Source: an uncultured Campylobacter sp. (GTDB lineage: Bacteria; Actinomycetota; Actinomycetes; Mycobacteriales; Mycobacteriaceae). From it: DNA of 19,603 bases. The DNA lies in contig CALTYW010000027.1 in NCBI GenBank assembly GCA_943913625.1, forward strand, positions 1 through 19,603, in the 5' to 3' direction. Both the position numbers and the translations under genes were made by a program. This document shows, piece after piece, positions 6,970 to 15,424 of the stretch; position 1 is the first letter of the stretch; every line of letters begins with the position of its first letter. Below the pieces are notes generated by a model. It saw only the letters and a list, made by a program, of their open reading frames with translations. It did no database searches and was not told the origin of the DNA.

Positions 6970-7543
6970 CGGGAACCCGCGACAAAGAGTGCCGGTCGTA
7001 TTCACCGATGCCAACATTCTTTTCTCACGTGTGCTCCGGACTATTTTCTCTACAGCGCTCACATGGGAGCGCTGGATCTTCGATGGAGCCAAGAGGTTCT
7101 GGACGAGATGTCACGAAATCTCCGTATCTTCATCGGTCTCGATGAAACCTCTACACGCCGTCTAGAAGAGCTCATGAACGAGTTCTTCCCTGATGCGATG
7201 CTCAAAGGCCCCACCAAAAGAAGTTCTTCCGCACGAAGTGGAGGTTCATCCGAAGGATCGCCATGTACTCGCGGCTGCGCTCGCGACGGACGCAGACATA
7301 TTGCTCACCAACAACACGAAAGATTTTCCCGCTGATTGGATGAGGCGCCACGGCATCGAGCTCGTTCAGCCTTCGGCGATGATCTCTCGCCCACTAACGG
7401 ACTTCCCAGGAGAATTTCGTGAAGCACATCGTCTCTGCGTTGAACTCAGTGCCTCAAAAGATGAGGAAACAGTCCTCAACCACCTTGGAAAAGCAACGGA
7501 CCCCGCCACTGCAGCCGAAGTCCGAAGGTTCGTTACCCGGTAG
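6947..7543 (+). pseudogene. PIN-domain (VapC-like) toxin, disrupted by two frameshifts
   Basis: The protein is legible only across three segments. PVVFTDANILFSRVLR is in the frame of 6947, continues as DYFLYSAHMGALDLRWSQEV one base back, then returns as EVLPHEVEVHPKDRHVLAAA in the first frame. A base is therefore missing near 7037-7041 and an extra base is present near 7209-7219, which holds CCCC and AAAA runs. The merged chain keeps the PIN acidic residues: Asp in TDAN, Glu in QEVLDE, Asp in HPKDRHV, and Asp in TNNTKDF. It resembles COG1569-type PIN RNases of type II toxin-antitoxin systems. Read as is, translation stops at 7163-7165 after about 73 residues, before most of the active site. 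The start could be ATG 6947 or GTG 6989. Sequencing error cannot be excluded, since the two indels compensate. Confidence 0.75.
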
Positions 7544-7605
7544 CCAGCTTCGCGTTGTTTCGCGATCCAGATGAACTGCCAAACTTAAGGCCGGAATTTT
7601 GGTGA

Positions 7606-7611
7606 TATGCT
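7606..7611 (+). promoter_or_regulatory. Putative -10 box of fic gene
   Basis: TATGCT lies 8 nt before the ATG at 7620, suggesting another leaderless transcript. No convincing -35 is visible. This supports ATG 7620 over the TTG at 7599. Confidence 0.35.
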
Positions 7612-7619
7612 CCCGCGGC

Positions 7620-8795
7620 ATGGTGTGGTTGCAGGTTGAGTACGAGACGCTGCCGTGGGCTAGCTCCACGCAAGAGCTTTCCCGCCGCGCCGCGCGGAAC
7701 TCGCCGCGCACGTACGAAAGCGCGCTGGTTTCCCTGATCGCGCAAGCCGAGCTCGAGCTGCCGAGCGATACCCTTGCGTTGGTGGAACGCGCGACCATTG
7801 CCGCCACGCGTTTCGACGCCACCGAGGCCCACCGCGTCATCCCCTTCACCCCGCTTCTGCTGCGTAGCGAATCGGTGGCGTCGAGCAGAATCGAGCACCT
7901 CACCTCCTCCGCGCGCAAGATCCTGGAAGCTGAAGTGACCGGCCAGGGTAGCGCCAACGCCACGTTGATCGCGGCTAACACCCGCCAGATGGCCGCCGCG
8001 ATCGAGCACAGCGGCGCGACGGTTGAAGGCATCCTCGGGATGCACCAGATCCTGCTCGCGGAGTCCGCCCCGGATATTGCCGGCGTATTTCGGGAGCAGC
8101 CGGTGTGGATCGGCGGCAGCGACCACCACCCCGGCGGTGCGCTGTTCGTTCCTCCCCACCAACGACACATCGCAGGGCTGATGGCAGACCTCGAGGCGTT
8201 CATGGCCCGGCGTGACCTCCCGGTGCTGGCGCAGGCCGCTATCGCGCACGCCCGGTTTGAAACCATCCACCCGTTCGCCGACGGCAACGGCCGCACCGGC
8301 CGCGCGCTCGTGCACGCAATTCTGCGGGCGCGGGGTGTAACCTCCAGCGTGGCCCTGCCTATTTCGGCGGGCCTGCTTGCCCAGGTCGATGACTATTTCG
8401 CAGCGCTGGACGCCTACCGCGCGGGCAACGTGGAACTGATCGTGGAGCTAACGGCCCGCGCCGCTCTTGAAGCCGTGGAGCGCGGGTCCTGGCTGGCTGC
8501 TGAGCTCCTGGAAATCCGCGCGGAGTGGAACGGCATCCTCACCGCGCGCAAGGATGCCTTGGCGTGGCAGGTGCTCGACCTGCTCATCCGGCGGCCTGTG
8601 CTCACCACAGCAGCCGTGGCGGAAGAGTTCGCGGTGTCAGCGGAGGCTGCCCGCAACGCACTAGACCGCCTGGAAGCTGACGGCATTGCCGCGTCCGCCC
8701 AGGTGGACAAGCGCCAGCGGGCCTGGCGCTCCCCTGATGTGCTTTTTCTTCTCGACGACTTCGCCGCCGCGGCCAGCCGCCGCACCCCGGGCTAG
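7620..8795 (+). CDS. Fic family protein, class II-like with N-terminal inhibitory helix
   Basis: A 391-residue Fic protein, likely an AMP-transferase (AMPylator) that modifies hydroxyl side chains of target proteins using ATP. The catalytic loop HPFADGNGRTGR starts at His217 and matches the HxFx(D/E)GNGRxxR consensus completely, so activity is expected. The N-terminal Fic_N-like region carries SESVASSRIEHL. This fits the inhibitory (S/T)xxxE(G/N) motif with the key Glu present but His in the G/N position, as in class II self-inhibited enzymes. The C-terminal region about 310-375 is a winged-helix-like segment (VLTTAAVAEEFAVSAEAARNALDRL) that may bind DNA. No separate antitoxin is adjacent. 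The gene converges on the giant surface-protein gene with a 4-nt gap. The target is unknown. Confidence 0.88.
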   Translation: MVWLQVEYETLPWASSTQELSRRAARNSPRTYESALVSLIAQAELELPSDTLALVERATIAATRFDATEAHRVIPFTPLLLRSESVASSRIEHLTSSARKILEAEVTGQGSANATLIAANTRQMAAAIEHSGATVEGILGMHQILLAESAPDIAGVFREQPVWIGGSDHHPGGALFVPPHQRHIAGLMADLEAFMARRDLPVLAQAAIAHARFETIHPFADGNGRTGRALVHAILRARGVTSSVALPISAGLLAQVDDYFAALDAYRAGNVELIVELTARAALEAVERGSWLAAELLEIRAEWNGILTARKDALAWQVLDLLIRRPVLTTAAVAEEFAVSAEAARNALDRLEADGIAASAQVDKRQRAWRSPDVLFLLDDFAAAASRRTPG

Positions 8796-8799
8796 CCCG
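8788..8799. repeat. 12-bp palindrome between convergent stops
   Basis: CGGGCTAGCCCG is a perfect palindrome that includes the fic stop codon and ends next to the stop of the opposite gene. With no loop bases it would be a poor terminator. It may simply be what separates the convergent genes. Confidence 0.35.
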
Positions 8800-11700
8800 C
8801 TACTTCTCCGAGCTGCCGTAGCGGGTGACGCTGGACTTGTCCCGCGCAGAGGAGCCGTTCTCGAAGTCGATCGAGGTGACTGCCTTGCCAGGCTCGGCGG
8901 TGCACCAGTCGTACATCACTGCCGACAGCGCAACCAGGCCGATGATGCCGCCGACGATCTTGCCCGCCTGCTGCACCTCCGGCTGACCGGCGATCTGCTG
9001 GAACTGGCGGTTCACGGCGTCGACCTGCTGGCGGATCTCACGGAACGGATCATCCTGCTGCCCACCCCGGCCGAAACCGAAGTCCGGGGTGTTGCGGCGG
9101 ATCTGCTCCTGAATCTCGCGGTTCATCGCATCGATCTGCGCTTGGCACTGGCCGGTGTACGGCTTGATAATCTCGCCGCCCACCGTCGCCAAGAGCGCAA
9201 TCGGGATTGCCCACAGGATCGGCGAGCGCACCGCGTTGGCCACGCAACGCTTGATGACCTCGTTGCCGGAGGAACCGGCCGCAGCGGTCGTGGTGGTTGC
9301 AGACGATGTCACCGTCTCCGTTGCTGTTGCCGTCGCGGTGACAGTGCCCGGGGTCGGGGCGACCTGCGCCGGGCGGTAGCTGCCCGAGATCAGGTACGGC
9401 CCATCCACCTTGGCACCGTCGGTGCGGGCGTAATCGATCTGCACCTCCGTCAGCTCGCCGACGAAGTTCGGCTCTGGCACGAAGGTGACGTGGCCGTCCT
9501 CGTGGATCGTCCAGGTGCCCTGGTTCGGGATGGTGAGGGTGCGGGAATCGTCGCTAAGCAATGTGCCCTCGATGGGGCGGAACTTGAGCGATTGCTTATC
9601 GACGTTGCCGTCCTGCAGCACCACCTGCACCACAGTTCCCTGAATGGTGTCGATGCGCGCGCGGCCGGGCGTGAACTCGATTTCGGTGCCGGCTTGCGCG
9701 GTCGACGTGACGGTGGCGTTGTTGGTGATCGTGACCGGGTCCGGGGTAACCGTGACCGCGGGCAGCGTCACCGTGACAGGCGCCGGGGTGACCGTAACCG
9801 GGATAGTTTCGGTGCCGCCCGGGATGGTCGTGGTGACCGGGTTCGGGGTGACCGTGCTCGGTTCCGGGCTGATGGTCAGCGTGCTGGTGATCGCGCTGGG
9901 CTCGCCCGGGATGGTGACGACGGTCGTGATCGGGTCGTGCGTCACGGTGACCGGCGCCGGAGTGACCGTGACCGGCTGCGGCTCGTTGACCTGCGTGACC
10001 GTGGTGACCAACGGCTCGGGGGTGACGGTGACCGGTTCCTGTGTGACCGTGACGGCGTCCGGTGTGACGGTGGTCGTCTCGACCGGGTTGGTCACGGTGA
10101 GGACGTCGGTGGCGGTGGCGTTCGCCGTTTCGGTAGCGGTTTCGGTGGTCGGCAGGTTGTAACCCACGGTCACCGTCGCCGAGGCGTGCGCCCTCACACC
10201 GTCACTGTTGTAGCCGGTGTAGTTGATCGGGGCCGGGTCACCGGTGAAACCGTCCTCCGGGGTGAACGTGAAGGTGCCGTTGGTCACCGTCCAGGTGCCC
10301 TGGCCCGGCACCACGAGCGCCGTCGCTTCCTGACCGGAGTTGGTGAGGATGCGCACCGTGTCTCGGTTCACCTCGCCCGAGTACTTCGGCGTCACGGCAA
10401 TCGGGCCCGGGGTGCGGACGATGCGCTCTGCGTCCGAAAGCGCGAGATCCGCAACCGTGATGGTTGTGGGCACGTTCGAGGCGATTGTGGTCGGGACCGA
10501 CTGCGTCTGAGTCACCGTGGTCGGGGTGCCGTTGATGGTGGTCGGCACCTCCACCGTTGTCGGGACCTCGGTGGTCACCGTCACCGGTATCTCGTGGACG
10601 ACCTGCGTCTGGGTCACCGTCGTCGGAGTGCCGTTGATCGTGGTCGGTACCTCCACGGTGGTGGTAACCGGGGTCGCCTGCTCGGTCACGGTCACCGTCG
10701 TCGGGGTGCCGTCAATGGTGGTCGGTACCTCGCGCGTCACCGTCACGGGTGCCGCAGTTTCTGTCTGCGTCGCGGTGGTGAGCACGTTCGACGTGGTGGT
10801 TGCCGTCGTGGTCGCCGTCGTCTTGCCCGTCACGGACACCTGGTAGGTGGTGGTCTTGGTAGCACCCGTCGCGGTGGTGGCCTGCACGGTCACCGGGTCC
10901 GGCGTGCCGCTGAAGTCCTTCGCCGGGGTGAAGGTGACCACACCCGTCGATGGATCAATCTGGAACGCGCCCTCATCGGTCTCGATCTTGTTGTCCGTCG
11001 CGCCCGGCAGCGAGTACGTGATGGTCCAGGTGCTCGGGAAGGACGGGAACATTTCCGCGCCAGTCTTCGAGGTCTGGGTCTGGTTCACATCGCCAGTGCT
11101 TATCGACGGAGACGTCCTCGGCGAGCAGTAGTCGCCGGAGACCGTGCCGGTGTCGGTGGACTGCACGCCGTTGGTGTTCTTCGCGGTGTAGTTCACCGGG
11201 GTCGGCGTGCCGTAGTAGCCGTCTACCGGGGTGAAGGTGAACGTGCCGTTGTTATCGACGGTCCAGGTTCCCTGCCCGTCGACCTTGAGTTCCTTGCCTG
11301 CGGGTTTCCCGTCGGCACCGACGAACTCCACCGTGGACTTATCGACCGTGTCCAGGTACCTCGGCGTGACCTTCAGGGGGCTGCCGATGTTGCCGAGCAC
11401 GGAGGCGTCGTAAAGGTGCACATCCACCGGCTCAACGACGGCGGTGTACTTCGCCGTCGGCGTGCCCTGCGCGTTCACGATCCCGATGCCCACCGACTGC
11501 GCCGTGCCGACGAATGCAGGGTCCGGGGTAAACGTGACCTGGCCGGTTGTCGGGTTGATGGTGTACGTGCCCTCGCCCGCGACGGTGAGGGTGTTGTTCT
11601 CCGCCGGGGTGCCGTCCGGGGCAAACAACCCGAAGACTGCCTGGTCCCACCAGGTGGCCTGGGCGATGTTCGGGAACATCTCCTTCGCAGTGAGACCCTG

Positions 11701-14700
11701 GTCTTGGCGGTTCTTGTCGTCGGAGTGCTGCGTCACGCCCTGCAGATTGGTCGTGACAGCCGACGTCGGATCCGGCGTGGGGTAGAACGCCGAGATCTGG
11801 CCGGGCACCTGTGCAGGGATACCGTCGAAGTTGGTGGCGGTGTAGTCGATGGGGGTCGGGCTGCCCACAAACGCGCCGTCCTCACCGTCAGGTCCCTGCG
11901 GAGTGAAGGTGAAGTTGCCTTGCTTATCGACGGTCCATGTGCCCTCGCCTGGCACAACCAGCGTCTTGCCGTCATCGGAGAGCGTGCTGCCTTGCGGCGC
12001 GATGATCCGGATCGTGCTCTTGTCCACCGTCGTGTCCAGGTACTCCGGGGTGACCGTGATCGGCTGCCCGATGCGGGTGGCCTTGGCGTAGTCGGACGGG
12101 ATCTCAACGCGCACCGGCACCACGAACGGCTGGTAGGTGCTGGTCATCTCGGCCGGCTGGCCGCTGGCGTCCCTGAGGCCGACGGTCTGGATCTCCACTG
12201 CCGGGGCCTGGCCTGTGAAGCCCTTCTCCGGCTCGAACTTCACGGTGCCCTTGTCCGGGTCGATGGTGTAGGTGCCCACGTCCTCGACGGTGAGCACATT
12301 GTCGGTTGCACCTACGAGCTGGAACTTCACCGGGCTGTTGGCCTTGCCGTACCAATCTCCGGGCAGGTTCGGGAACATCTCGGCAGGGGTGCGGCCGGTG
12401 TCGTTCGCGTTCTTGTCGAAGCTGTTCTGGGCGGTGCCCTGCGGGCCGACGGTGGTGGCGGGGACCGTGATGGCCGCCGGGTAGGTGATGGTCACACCAC
12501 CGGTGCCGGTCACCGTGCCGCCGTTGGTGGCCGCGGCGGTGTACAACACGCTCACCGGCGTGCCGACGAATCCCGGTACCGGTGTGAAGGTGAATTCGCC
12601 CGTCGTTGGGTCGACGGCCCAGGTGCCTTGTCCCGGGATGTCCAGCGTCTTGCCGACGGGGTTGCCGGCAGCGTCGAGAAGCTGCACGCTCTTCGGGTTG
12701 ATGGTGGTTCCGTAGTCCGGGGTGGCCGATCCCGGCTCGCCGAGCGGCGCCGAGTTGGTAGCGGACGGCAGCGTGTACGTGCGGTCTTCGACGGTCGGGA
12801 TGTACTGCGCAATGAGCGTCGAGTTGACCTTCGTGCCGTTGGCAGTGGTGTTGATGGCCTGAATCTTCACCCCGCCCGCCTGCTTCGAGGGCTGGCCGCC
12901 AAGGAACCCGTCGACCGGGGTAAACGAGACCACGCCCGTTGCGGGATCGATGGTGTAGGTGCCCTCGCCATCGACGGTGAGGGTGTCGACGAGGTTGGTG
13001 CCGTCGACGAGCTTGAACTGGATCGGCGCGTTGAACCAAACCTCGGGAAGGCCCGGGAAGAGCTCCGCGGTGGTCTTGCCGGCGTCGCCCGGGGAGTTCA
13101 GGTCGGTTGATTTCTGGGTGTCAGTCGGGCCGCCGATGGTGGTGGCGGTACGGGTGACCAGCGGGTTGTAGGTCACCGTGACGGTGGACGGCTCGCGGGC
13201 CGCGATACCGTCGACACTCCGCGCGGTGTACTTCACCGGTGCCGGGTTGCCCAAAAAGCCCGCAACCGGGGTGAAGGAGAACTCACCGGTCGCAAGATCG
13301 ACGGTCCAGGTGCCCTGGCCATCGACGGTGAGGGTGGTGCCGACGCGGTTGCCGGAGTCGTCGATAAGCGAAATGCTCTCGGTGTCGATCTTCGGCAGGC
13401 CGGCGATCGCGTAGTCCGGTGTGGCCTTGAGCGTGTCGCCGACGTTGCCGTTGGCGAACGCGGGCTGGAGGTACACGTTCGAGGCGGTAACCACGGGTAA
13501 GTAGGAGCCGTCCGCGCCGCGCTCCTGGCCGTTCGCGGTGGTGAGGTTGGCGATGCGCACGCCGACCTCCGGTGCGGGGCCGACGAAGAACGGGTCCGGG
13601 GTGAAGGTGACCTCGCCGGACGCGGCGTCGATGGTGTAGGTGCCAACGTTGTCGTACTTGAGCGCGGTGTTCGGCGCGATTGCGTTGCCGTTCCGGTCGA
13701 CAAGCTGGTAGGTGAACGAGCTGTACCAGTTGGTGGGGTACCCCGGGAACATCTGCTGGGCGGTCAGTCCGCGGTCGCCCTCGGAGGTGGTCCTGTCGGT
13801 GGACTTCTGCGTCACGCCCTGGGTGCCGAACGTCGTTGCCGGGCGACCGTCCGGCACGAAGTAGTCGACCGTGAGCGTGGCCGAGTCCGCCTGGATGCCG
13901 ACGGTGTTCTTCGCGGTGTATTTCACCGGGGTCGGGTCACCGATAAAGCCGACCTGCGGGGTGAAGGTGACGGTGCCGTTGCTGTTGACCTGCCAGGTGC
14001 CCTCGTTTTCCACGGTGAGGGTCTTGCCGGCGGTCGTGCCGTCCGGGTTCAGCAGCTCAACGGTGTCCGTGTTGATCGCCGGTGCGCCGTCAGCCTGCGC
14101 GTAGTTCGGGCGCAACGTCACGGCGCGGCCGACCTGGTTCTGCGCTGCGACGTCCTTGAGCTGCACCGACGGCTTAGTCACCGTCGGGGTGTAAGTGGTG
14201 TTGACCTCGGAGTAGGACTGGTTGTTCGCGTTGATCGTGTGCGCGGGGCGGGTGACGCCGTACGCCATGACGCGGCCGTTGCCCTCGTCCGTGTTCGTGG
14301 TCATGTTGGACACGATCACGCGGATCGGGGTGGCCTGTTTGGTGGTCGGGTCGCCAGTTTTGAAGAAGTCGTTGTTCGGGGTGAACGTGACCTCGCCGGA
14401 GTCCGGGTTAATCGTGTACCGGCCCTCGCTGGTGTTCAGCTCGTTGGTGACGTAGCCGACGTAGTTGCCGTCTGCGTCGGTGGCAAACTGGTCGTCGGTG
14501 AGGTTGGCCAGCGCCGCGATCGGGTCGTTCCTGTCAACCTGGAACGCGTAGGTGGCCAGGTAACCGTCCCAGATGATGCCGTCGGTGACACCTTGGAACG
14601 CGGTCCTGGCCTGCACGGTCTGAGCGGTGCCGAGCGCACCCGTAGACGTGAGCGGGGTGGTGGTCTTGCCCGGCAGTCCGGTGGTGGCGTAGTCGTACTG

Positions 14701-15276
14701 CGGCGCGGGCTGGCCACCGGGCTTCGACGGGTCGATCTGGATCGGCAGCGGAGGGGCGTAGCCGATGTAGCCCGGCGCGGGGTTCCAGGTCACCTGGAAC
14801 ATGGAGCTTTGGGAGATGTAGGTCCATTCGCCAAGCTGAGTCGTAATCTTGTTGGAATTGCTGAACGGATCTGGGCGCACAGCAGACGTAAACCCATTGC
14901 GGTAGATCGTCTGATTGGCGGGATCCCAGATGGTCAGCGGAACGGGGCTTCCCCACTGGTCGTAGGTGCCGGTATTCGCGATGCCGTCCTTTTCGACGGC
15001 GTCCAGGCTCAGGTACAACGTGCCGTAGCGGGTGACGTTCTGCTTGACGGTGGTATTCCACGGCACCGACGCCGGCCTCTGGTCGTCGTAGGTGACGGTG
15101 GTGCCCTGAACCGTGCGCGTCGCGGCATCGGCGGTTGGCAGGAAGGTCGAATCGGGGGCGGCCACCTGCACGGTGGTCAGGCCGAGGATGGCGACGGTTG
15201 CGGCGCCAATCGCACGGGTGGAGACGGATGCACGCGAACGCGAGCCTCGATCAGCCCGCAGAGAGGTAGTAGACAT
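8800..15276 (-). CDS. Giant secreted surface protein with alternating CshA-type fibril repeats
   Basis: A 2158-residue exported protein, probably a filamentous adhesin. The signal peptide has an Arg-rich n-region, a hydrophobic core at 22-40 and a likely cut near ADA51. A unique N-terminal region follows, then beta-rich modules of about 110 residues. Each carries G-(E/Q)-GT(Y/W)T(I/V)D..(T)G.(V/F).FTP....F.G, the signature of CshA fibril repeats. Two module types alternate: one introduced by TAxEMFPxxPxxW with a GTYTID core, the other with a GTWTVD core ending in PVxYTA. Two Thr/Val/Pro-rich stalks and two more Trp-type modules complete the stem. The C-terminus has hydrophobic segments at about 2018-2037 and 2106-2124 around a Gln-rich helical stretch, and no LPXTG motif. 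ATG 15276 is chosen over the upstream GTG 15324 because it starts a normal signal peptide. Confidence 0.88.
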   Translation of the reverse strand: MSTTSLRADRGSRSRASVSTRAIGAATVAILGLTTVQVAAPDSTFLPTADAATRTVQGTTVTYDDQRPASVPWNTTVKQNVTRYGTLYLSLDAVEKDGIANTGTYDQWGSPVPLTIWDPANQTIYRNGFTSAVRPDPFSNSNKITTQLGEWTYISQSSMFQVTWNPAPGYIGYAPPLPIQIDPSKPGGQPAPQYDYATTGLPGKTTTPLTSTGALGTAQTVQARTAFQGVTDGIIWDGYLATYAFQVDRNDPIAALANLTDDQFATDADGNYVGYVTNELNTSEGRYTINPDSGEVTFTPNNDFFKTGDPTTKQATPIRVIVSNMTTNTDEGNGRVMAYGVTRPAHTINANNQSYSEVNTTYTPTVTKPSVQLKDVAAQNQVGRAVTLRPNYAQADGAPAINTDTVELLNPDGTTAGKTLTVENEGTWQVNSNGTVTFTPQVGFIGDPTPVKYTAKNTVGIQADSATLTVDYFVPDGRPATTFGTQGVTQKSTDRTTSEGDRGLTAQQMFPGYPTNWYSSFTYQLVDRNGNAIAPNTALKYDNVGTYTIDAASGEVTFTPDPFFVGPAPEVGVRIANLTTANGQERGADGSYLPVVTASNVYLQPAFANGNVGDTLKATPDYAIAGLPKIDTESISLIDDSGNRVGTTLTVDGQGTWTVDLATGEFSFTPVAGFLGNPAPVKYTARSVDGIAAREPSTVTVTYNPLVTRTATTIGGPTDTQKSTDLNSPGDAGKTTAELFPGLPEVWFNAPIQFKLVDGTNLVDTLTVDGEGTYTIDPATGVVSFTPVDGFLGGQPSKQAGGVKIQAINTTANGTKVNSTLIAQYIPTVEDRTYTLPSATNSAPLGEPGSATPDYGTTINPKSVQLLDAAGNPVGKTLDIPGQGTWAVDPTTGEFTFTPVPGFVGTPVSVLYTAAATNGGTVTGTGGVTITYPAAITVPATTVGPQGTAQNSFDKNANDTGRTPAEMFPNLPGDWYGKANSPVKFQLVGATDNVLTVEDVGTYTIDPDKGTVKFEPEKGFTGQAPAVEIQTVGLRDASGQPAEMTSTYQPFVVPVRVEIPSDYAKATRIGQPITVTPEYLDTTVDKSTIRIIAPQGSTLSDDGKTLVVPGEGTWTVDKQGNFTFTPQGPDGEDGAFVGSPTPIDYTATNFDGIPAQVPGQISAFYPTPDPTSAVTTNLQGVTQHSDDKNRQDQGLTAKEMFPNIAQATWWDQAVFGLFAPDGTPAENNTLTVAGEGTYTINPTTGQVTFTPDPAFVGTAQSVGIGIVNAQGTPTAKYTAVVEPVDVHLYDASVLGNIGSPLKVTPRYLDTVDKSTVEFVGADGKPAGKELKVDGQGTWTVDNNGTFTFTPVDGYYGTPTPVNYTAKNTNGVQSTDTGTVSGDYCSPRTSPSISTGDVNQTQTSKTGAEMFPSFPSTWTITYSLPGATDNKIETDEGAFQIDPSTGVVTFTPAKDFSGTPDPVTVQATTATGATKTTTYQVSVTGKTTATTTATTTSNVLTTATQTETAAPVTVTREVPTTIDGTPTTVTVTEQATPVTTTVEVPTTINGTPTTVTQTQVVHEIPVTVTTEVPTTVEVPTTINGTPTTVTQTQSVPTTIASNVPTTITVADLALSDAERIVRTPGPIAVTPKYSGEVNRDTVRILTNSGQEATALVVPGQGTWTVTNGTFTFTPEDGFTGDPAPINYTGYNSDGVRAHASATVTVGYNLPTTETATETANATATDVLTVTNPVETTTVTPDAVTVTQEPVTVTPEPLVTTVTQVNEPQPVTVTPAPVTVTHDPITTVVTIPGEPSAITSTLTISPEPSTVTPNPVTTTIPGGTETIPVTVTPAPVTVTLPAVTVTPDPVTITNNATVTSTAQAGTEIEFTPGRARIDTIQGTVVQVVLQDGNVDKQSLKFRPIEGTLLSDDSRTLTIPNQGTWTIHEDGHVTFVPEPNFVGELTEVQIDYARTDGAKVDGPYLISGSYRPAQVAPTPGTVTATATATETVTSSATTTTAAAGSSGNEVIKRCVANAVRSPILWAIPIALLATVGGEIIKPYTGQCQAQIDAMNREIQEQIRRNTPDFGFGRGGQQDDPFREIRQQVDAVNRQFQQIAGQPEVQQAGKIVGGIIGLVALSAVMYDWCTAEPGKAVTSIDFENGSSARDKSSVTRYGSSEK
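9694..10146 (-). repeat. Thr/Val/Pro low-complexity stalk (second) in surface protein
   Basis: This encodes about 150 residues of recurring V-T-V-T-x-x-P units (for example VTVTPAPVTVTLPAVTVTPDP), seen on the plus strand as repeated GGGGTGACCGTGACCGG-like blocks. It links two Trp-type modules, and no Cys is present. Such stretches form extended, protease-resistant spacers and are potential O-mannosylation sites in actinobacteria. The DNA repetition makes this section prone to length change. Confidence 0.75.
10459..10773 (-). repeat. Thr-rich stalk (first) with three (E)VPTTI(D/N)GTPTTVT copies
   Basis: This 105-residue segment contains EVPTTI(D/N)GTPTTVT three times. At DNA level, blocks starting GTCACCGT(G/C)GTCGG(G/A)GTGCCGT recur at plus positions 10511, 10613 and 10691. 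The spacings of 102 and 78 bp are both multiples of three. The stalk separates the last alternating module from a lone Trp-type module. Confidence 0.75.
10895..14440 (-). repeat. Eleven CshA-like repeat cores in A/B alternation
   Basis: Repeat cores occur about every 330-350 nt. Approximate plus positions are 14400 (A1), 13970 (B1), 13610 (A2), 13280 (B2), 12930 (A3), 12590 (B3), 12250 (A4), 11900 (B4), 11550 (A5), 11240 (B5) and 10930 (A6). A-type cores read G(T/R)YTI(D/N)P..G.V.FTP (GAFQID in A6) and B-type cores read GTW.V...G.FTFTP...G.P.PV.YTA. Two further B-type cores lie outside this span near 10260 and 9490. Copies are diverged from each other at protein and DNA level, so this is an old duplication. 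Confidence 0.8.
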
Positions 15277-15361
15277 GGGTGCAATTTTCCGATCTATGAA
15301 GAGGGTGGATAATTGGCTGAACACTACGCTCAGGCGCAGTTTTCACGCCCCTCCATAACAT

Positions 15362-15394
15362 CACAGTTTGCCGTGAACTTCCCGCGAAACTGTG
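15362..15394. repeat. 8-bp inverted repeat in upstream region of surface-protein gene
   Basis: CACAGTTT (15362-15369) and AAACTGTG (15387-15394) form a perfect dyad with a 17-nt centre, about 86 nt upstream of the surface-protein ATG. The 148-nt gap holds no gene. The arms are 25 bp apart centre to centre, suitable for a dimeric regulator. It could equally form an RNA hairpin after the broken ATPase gene, although no T-run follows it. Confidence 0.4.
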
Positions 15395-15424
15395 GCGAGA
15401 GCGCCGATAAGCAAAAATCCCTGC

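Noticed and set aside
7063..7335. 90-residue frame as an independent gene
   Set aside because: Its first half reads as the middle of the PIN domain and its second half is out-of-frame Ser/Arg/Gly-rich sequence, so it is a frameshift fragment.
9694..10773. Regular short repeats suggestive of a CRISPR-like array
   Set aside because: The repeats are in-frame codons of VTVTxxP and VPTTI(D/N)GTPTTVT units with no constant repeat and unique spacer structure.
8686..13110. Plus-strand open frame of 1474 codons opposite the surface-protein gene
   Set aside because: It mirrors the repeats of the real minus-strand gene, is dominated by Arg, Gly, Asp and Val, has no recognisable domain, and begins inside fic in another frame. 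It is an antisense shadow of GC-rich repetitive coding DNA.
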